Shown here: piece after piece, positions 63,253-64,000 of the stretch
Layout: each line of letters starts with the position of its first letter
Numbering within the stretch: position 1 is the stretch's first letter
Assembly: GCF_000812685.1 (NCBI RefSeq)
Contig: NZ_JWIF01000074.1
Coordinates: 241,785 to 305,784, forward strand
Reading direction: 5' to 3'
DNA from: Halocynthiibacter namhaensis
Lineage (GTDB): Bacteria; Pseudomonadota; Alphaproteobacteria; Rhodobacterales; Rhodobacteraceae
Length of the DNA: 64,000 bases
Position numbers and translations under genes: made by a program
The notes under the pieces: model-generated
Told to the model about the DNA's origin: nothing
What the model saw: the letters and a program-made list of their open reading frames with translations, nothing else
The model's database searches: none

Positions 63253-64000
63253 GATTTGCGTTCATCGACGCCTGGAAAGAAGAATGGCCAGTTGAGTTCC
63301 TGTGCAAAGTTATGCGGGTCACATCACGTGGTTTTCGCGCGTGGCGGGTTCGCCCGATGAGCCAGCGTCAACGCGATGATATGGTGATCCTGGCTCACAT
63401 CCGTGAACAGCATCGCTTAAGCCTGCAAAGCTATGGGCGGCCTCGGATAACCGAGGAACTGCAAGAATTGGGATTACCGGTGGGCCATCGCAGGGTCGGA
63501 CGTCTGATGGGCGAGAATGGCATCAAGATCATCAGAACCCAGAAATACAAGGCGACAACGGACAGCAACCACACGTTCAACATTGCACCAAATCTGTTGG
63601 ATCAAGATTTCTCAGCGACTGGCCCCAATCAGAAATGGGCTGGCGACATCAGCTACATTTGGACCAGCGAAGGTTGGCTGTATCTTGCCGTCATCCTTGA
63701 CCTGTATTCTCGCCGCGTCATCGGATGGGCTATCAGTAACCGCATGAAGAAGGATCTGGCAATCCGGGCGTTAGATATGGCCGTTGCTTTGCGCCAACCA
63801 CCGGAGGATTGCATTCACCATACGGATCGTGGTTCAGAATATTGCTCAAATGAGTATCAGAAGCGCTTGTCCAAGCACGGTTTCAAGGTCTCGATGAGCG
63901 GCAAGGGAAATTGTTATGATAATTCTATGGTCGAGACGTTCTTCAAATCCATTAAGGCTGAGCTGATTTGGCGCAACCGTTGGGACACACGCCGTCAGGC
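63249..64000 (+). CDS. IS3-family transposase OrfB (rve integrase core), truncated by window end
   Basis: The frame runs from GTG at 63249, overlapping the orfA stop by four bases, to the window edge. It shows the DDE core: first Asp in WAGDISYIW, second in HHTDRGSEYCS, and the Glu in NCYDNSMVETFFKSIKAEL. An HTH_21 segment (QSYGRPRITEEL) precedes it. A -1 slip at A-AAA-AAG in orfA leads into an open -1 frame joined to orfB, so the active enzyme is an OrfAB fusion. Confidence 0.92.
   Translation, partial: MRFAFIDAWKEEWPVEFLCKVMRVTSRGFRAWRVRPMSQRQRDDMVILAHIREQHRLSLQSYGRPRITEELQELGLPVGHRRVGRLMGENGIKIIRTQKYKATTDSNHTFNIAPNLLDQDFSATGPNQKWAGDISYIWTSEGWLYLAVILDLYSRRVIGWAISNRMKKDLAIRALDMAVALRQPPEDCIHHTDRGSEYCSNEYQKRLSKHGFKVSMSGKGNCYDNSMVETFFKSIKAELIWRNRWDTRRQ

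Larger units (their letters stand above)
62880..64000 (+). mobile_element. IS3-family insertion sequence, right end outside window
   Basis: The element carries orfA and orfB in overlapping frames and a canonical A-AAA-AAG slippery site. The left boundary is approximate: I could not fix the terminal inverted repeat without the right end. It inserted beside the lysR gene, next to decayed sequence. Confidence 0.8.

Overview
The window reads as a chromosomal segment of a marine alphaproteobacterium of the Rhodobacterales (Roseobacter group). This rests on the gene set (CobS/CobT with nearby J-domain and BolA genes, single-chain PntA with PntB, DUF3422, a PilP-like membrane protein, an IorAB-type molybdenum oxidoreductase) and on mid-50s percent GC judged by eye. 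No rRNA, tRNA, CRISPR array or prophage was recognised. Almost all of the window is ordinary vertical chromosome; the last 4 kb is an eroding accessory tail that runs into an IS3-type insertion sequence cut by the window edge.

Layout. 0-6.1 kb: the end of a Hint-domain protein, an Xaa-Pro aminopeptidase, a DUF427 protein, a ClC chloride protein and a GlcD-type FAD oxidase. 6.1-13.8 kb: cobS-cobT, a PilM/GspL-like plus PilP-like membrane protein, a SIMPL protein, a J-domain protein, BolA and a DUF4177 protein. 14-22 kb: a LuxR-type regulator fused to a hydrolase fold with degenerate catalytic residues, gatB, a lytic transglycosylase lipoprotein, an I78 inhibitor and pepN. 22-25.6 kb: malate synthase G, a GlcG-like protein and a class I glutamine-amidotransferase-like hydrolase. 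25.8-29.3 kb: iorB-iorA facing a TetR regulator across a palindromic operator. 29.4-32 kb: a translationally coupled kynU-GNAT-kynA tryptophan catabolic operon. 32.2-35.3 kb: pntA-pntB. 35.3-36.9 kb: a 39-residue YHCH mini-protein and a DUF3422 membrane protein.

37-49.4 kb is the most coherent functional block. A peptide-type ABC transporter is split over two divergent units, with the binding protein and two permeases on the minus strand and the fused OppDF ATPase on the plus strand. The plus unit continues into an ArgE-like M20 deacylase, a DadA-like FAD amine oxidase, two tandem M20D amidohydrolases and a PHP-domain hydrolase. I infer that this island imports and deacylates N-acylated amino acids or short acyl-peptides and then oxidises the freed amine. 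49.5-60.2 kb holds an unrecognised protein with an internal duplication, moaA, an acyl-CoA synthetase, the glmU-glmS-alkD operon, a phosphoglycolate phosphatase, a DegT aminotransferase and an SRPBCC protein. 60.2-64 kb holds a frameshifted copy of the DegT C-terminus, a sulfatase C-terminal remnant, a TauD-type dioxygenase, a LysR regulator and the IS3-type element.

The most distinctive non-coding signal is a set of structured repeats. Four copies of one element (GC-rich hairpin, variable hairpin, conserved tail) lie just behind converging genes, and the variable hairpin differs in sequence while usually keeping its pairing. A second two-hairpin element also occupies two convergent junctions. 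Phosphoglycolate phosphatase, the GlcD-like oxidase, malate synthase and GlcG together suggest working glycolate/glyoxylate use, although the genes are scattered.
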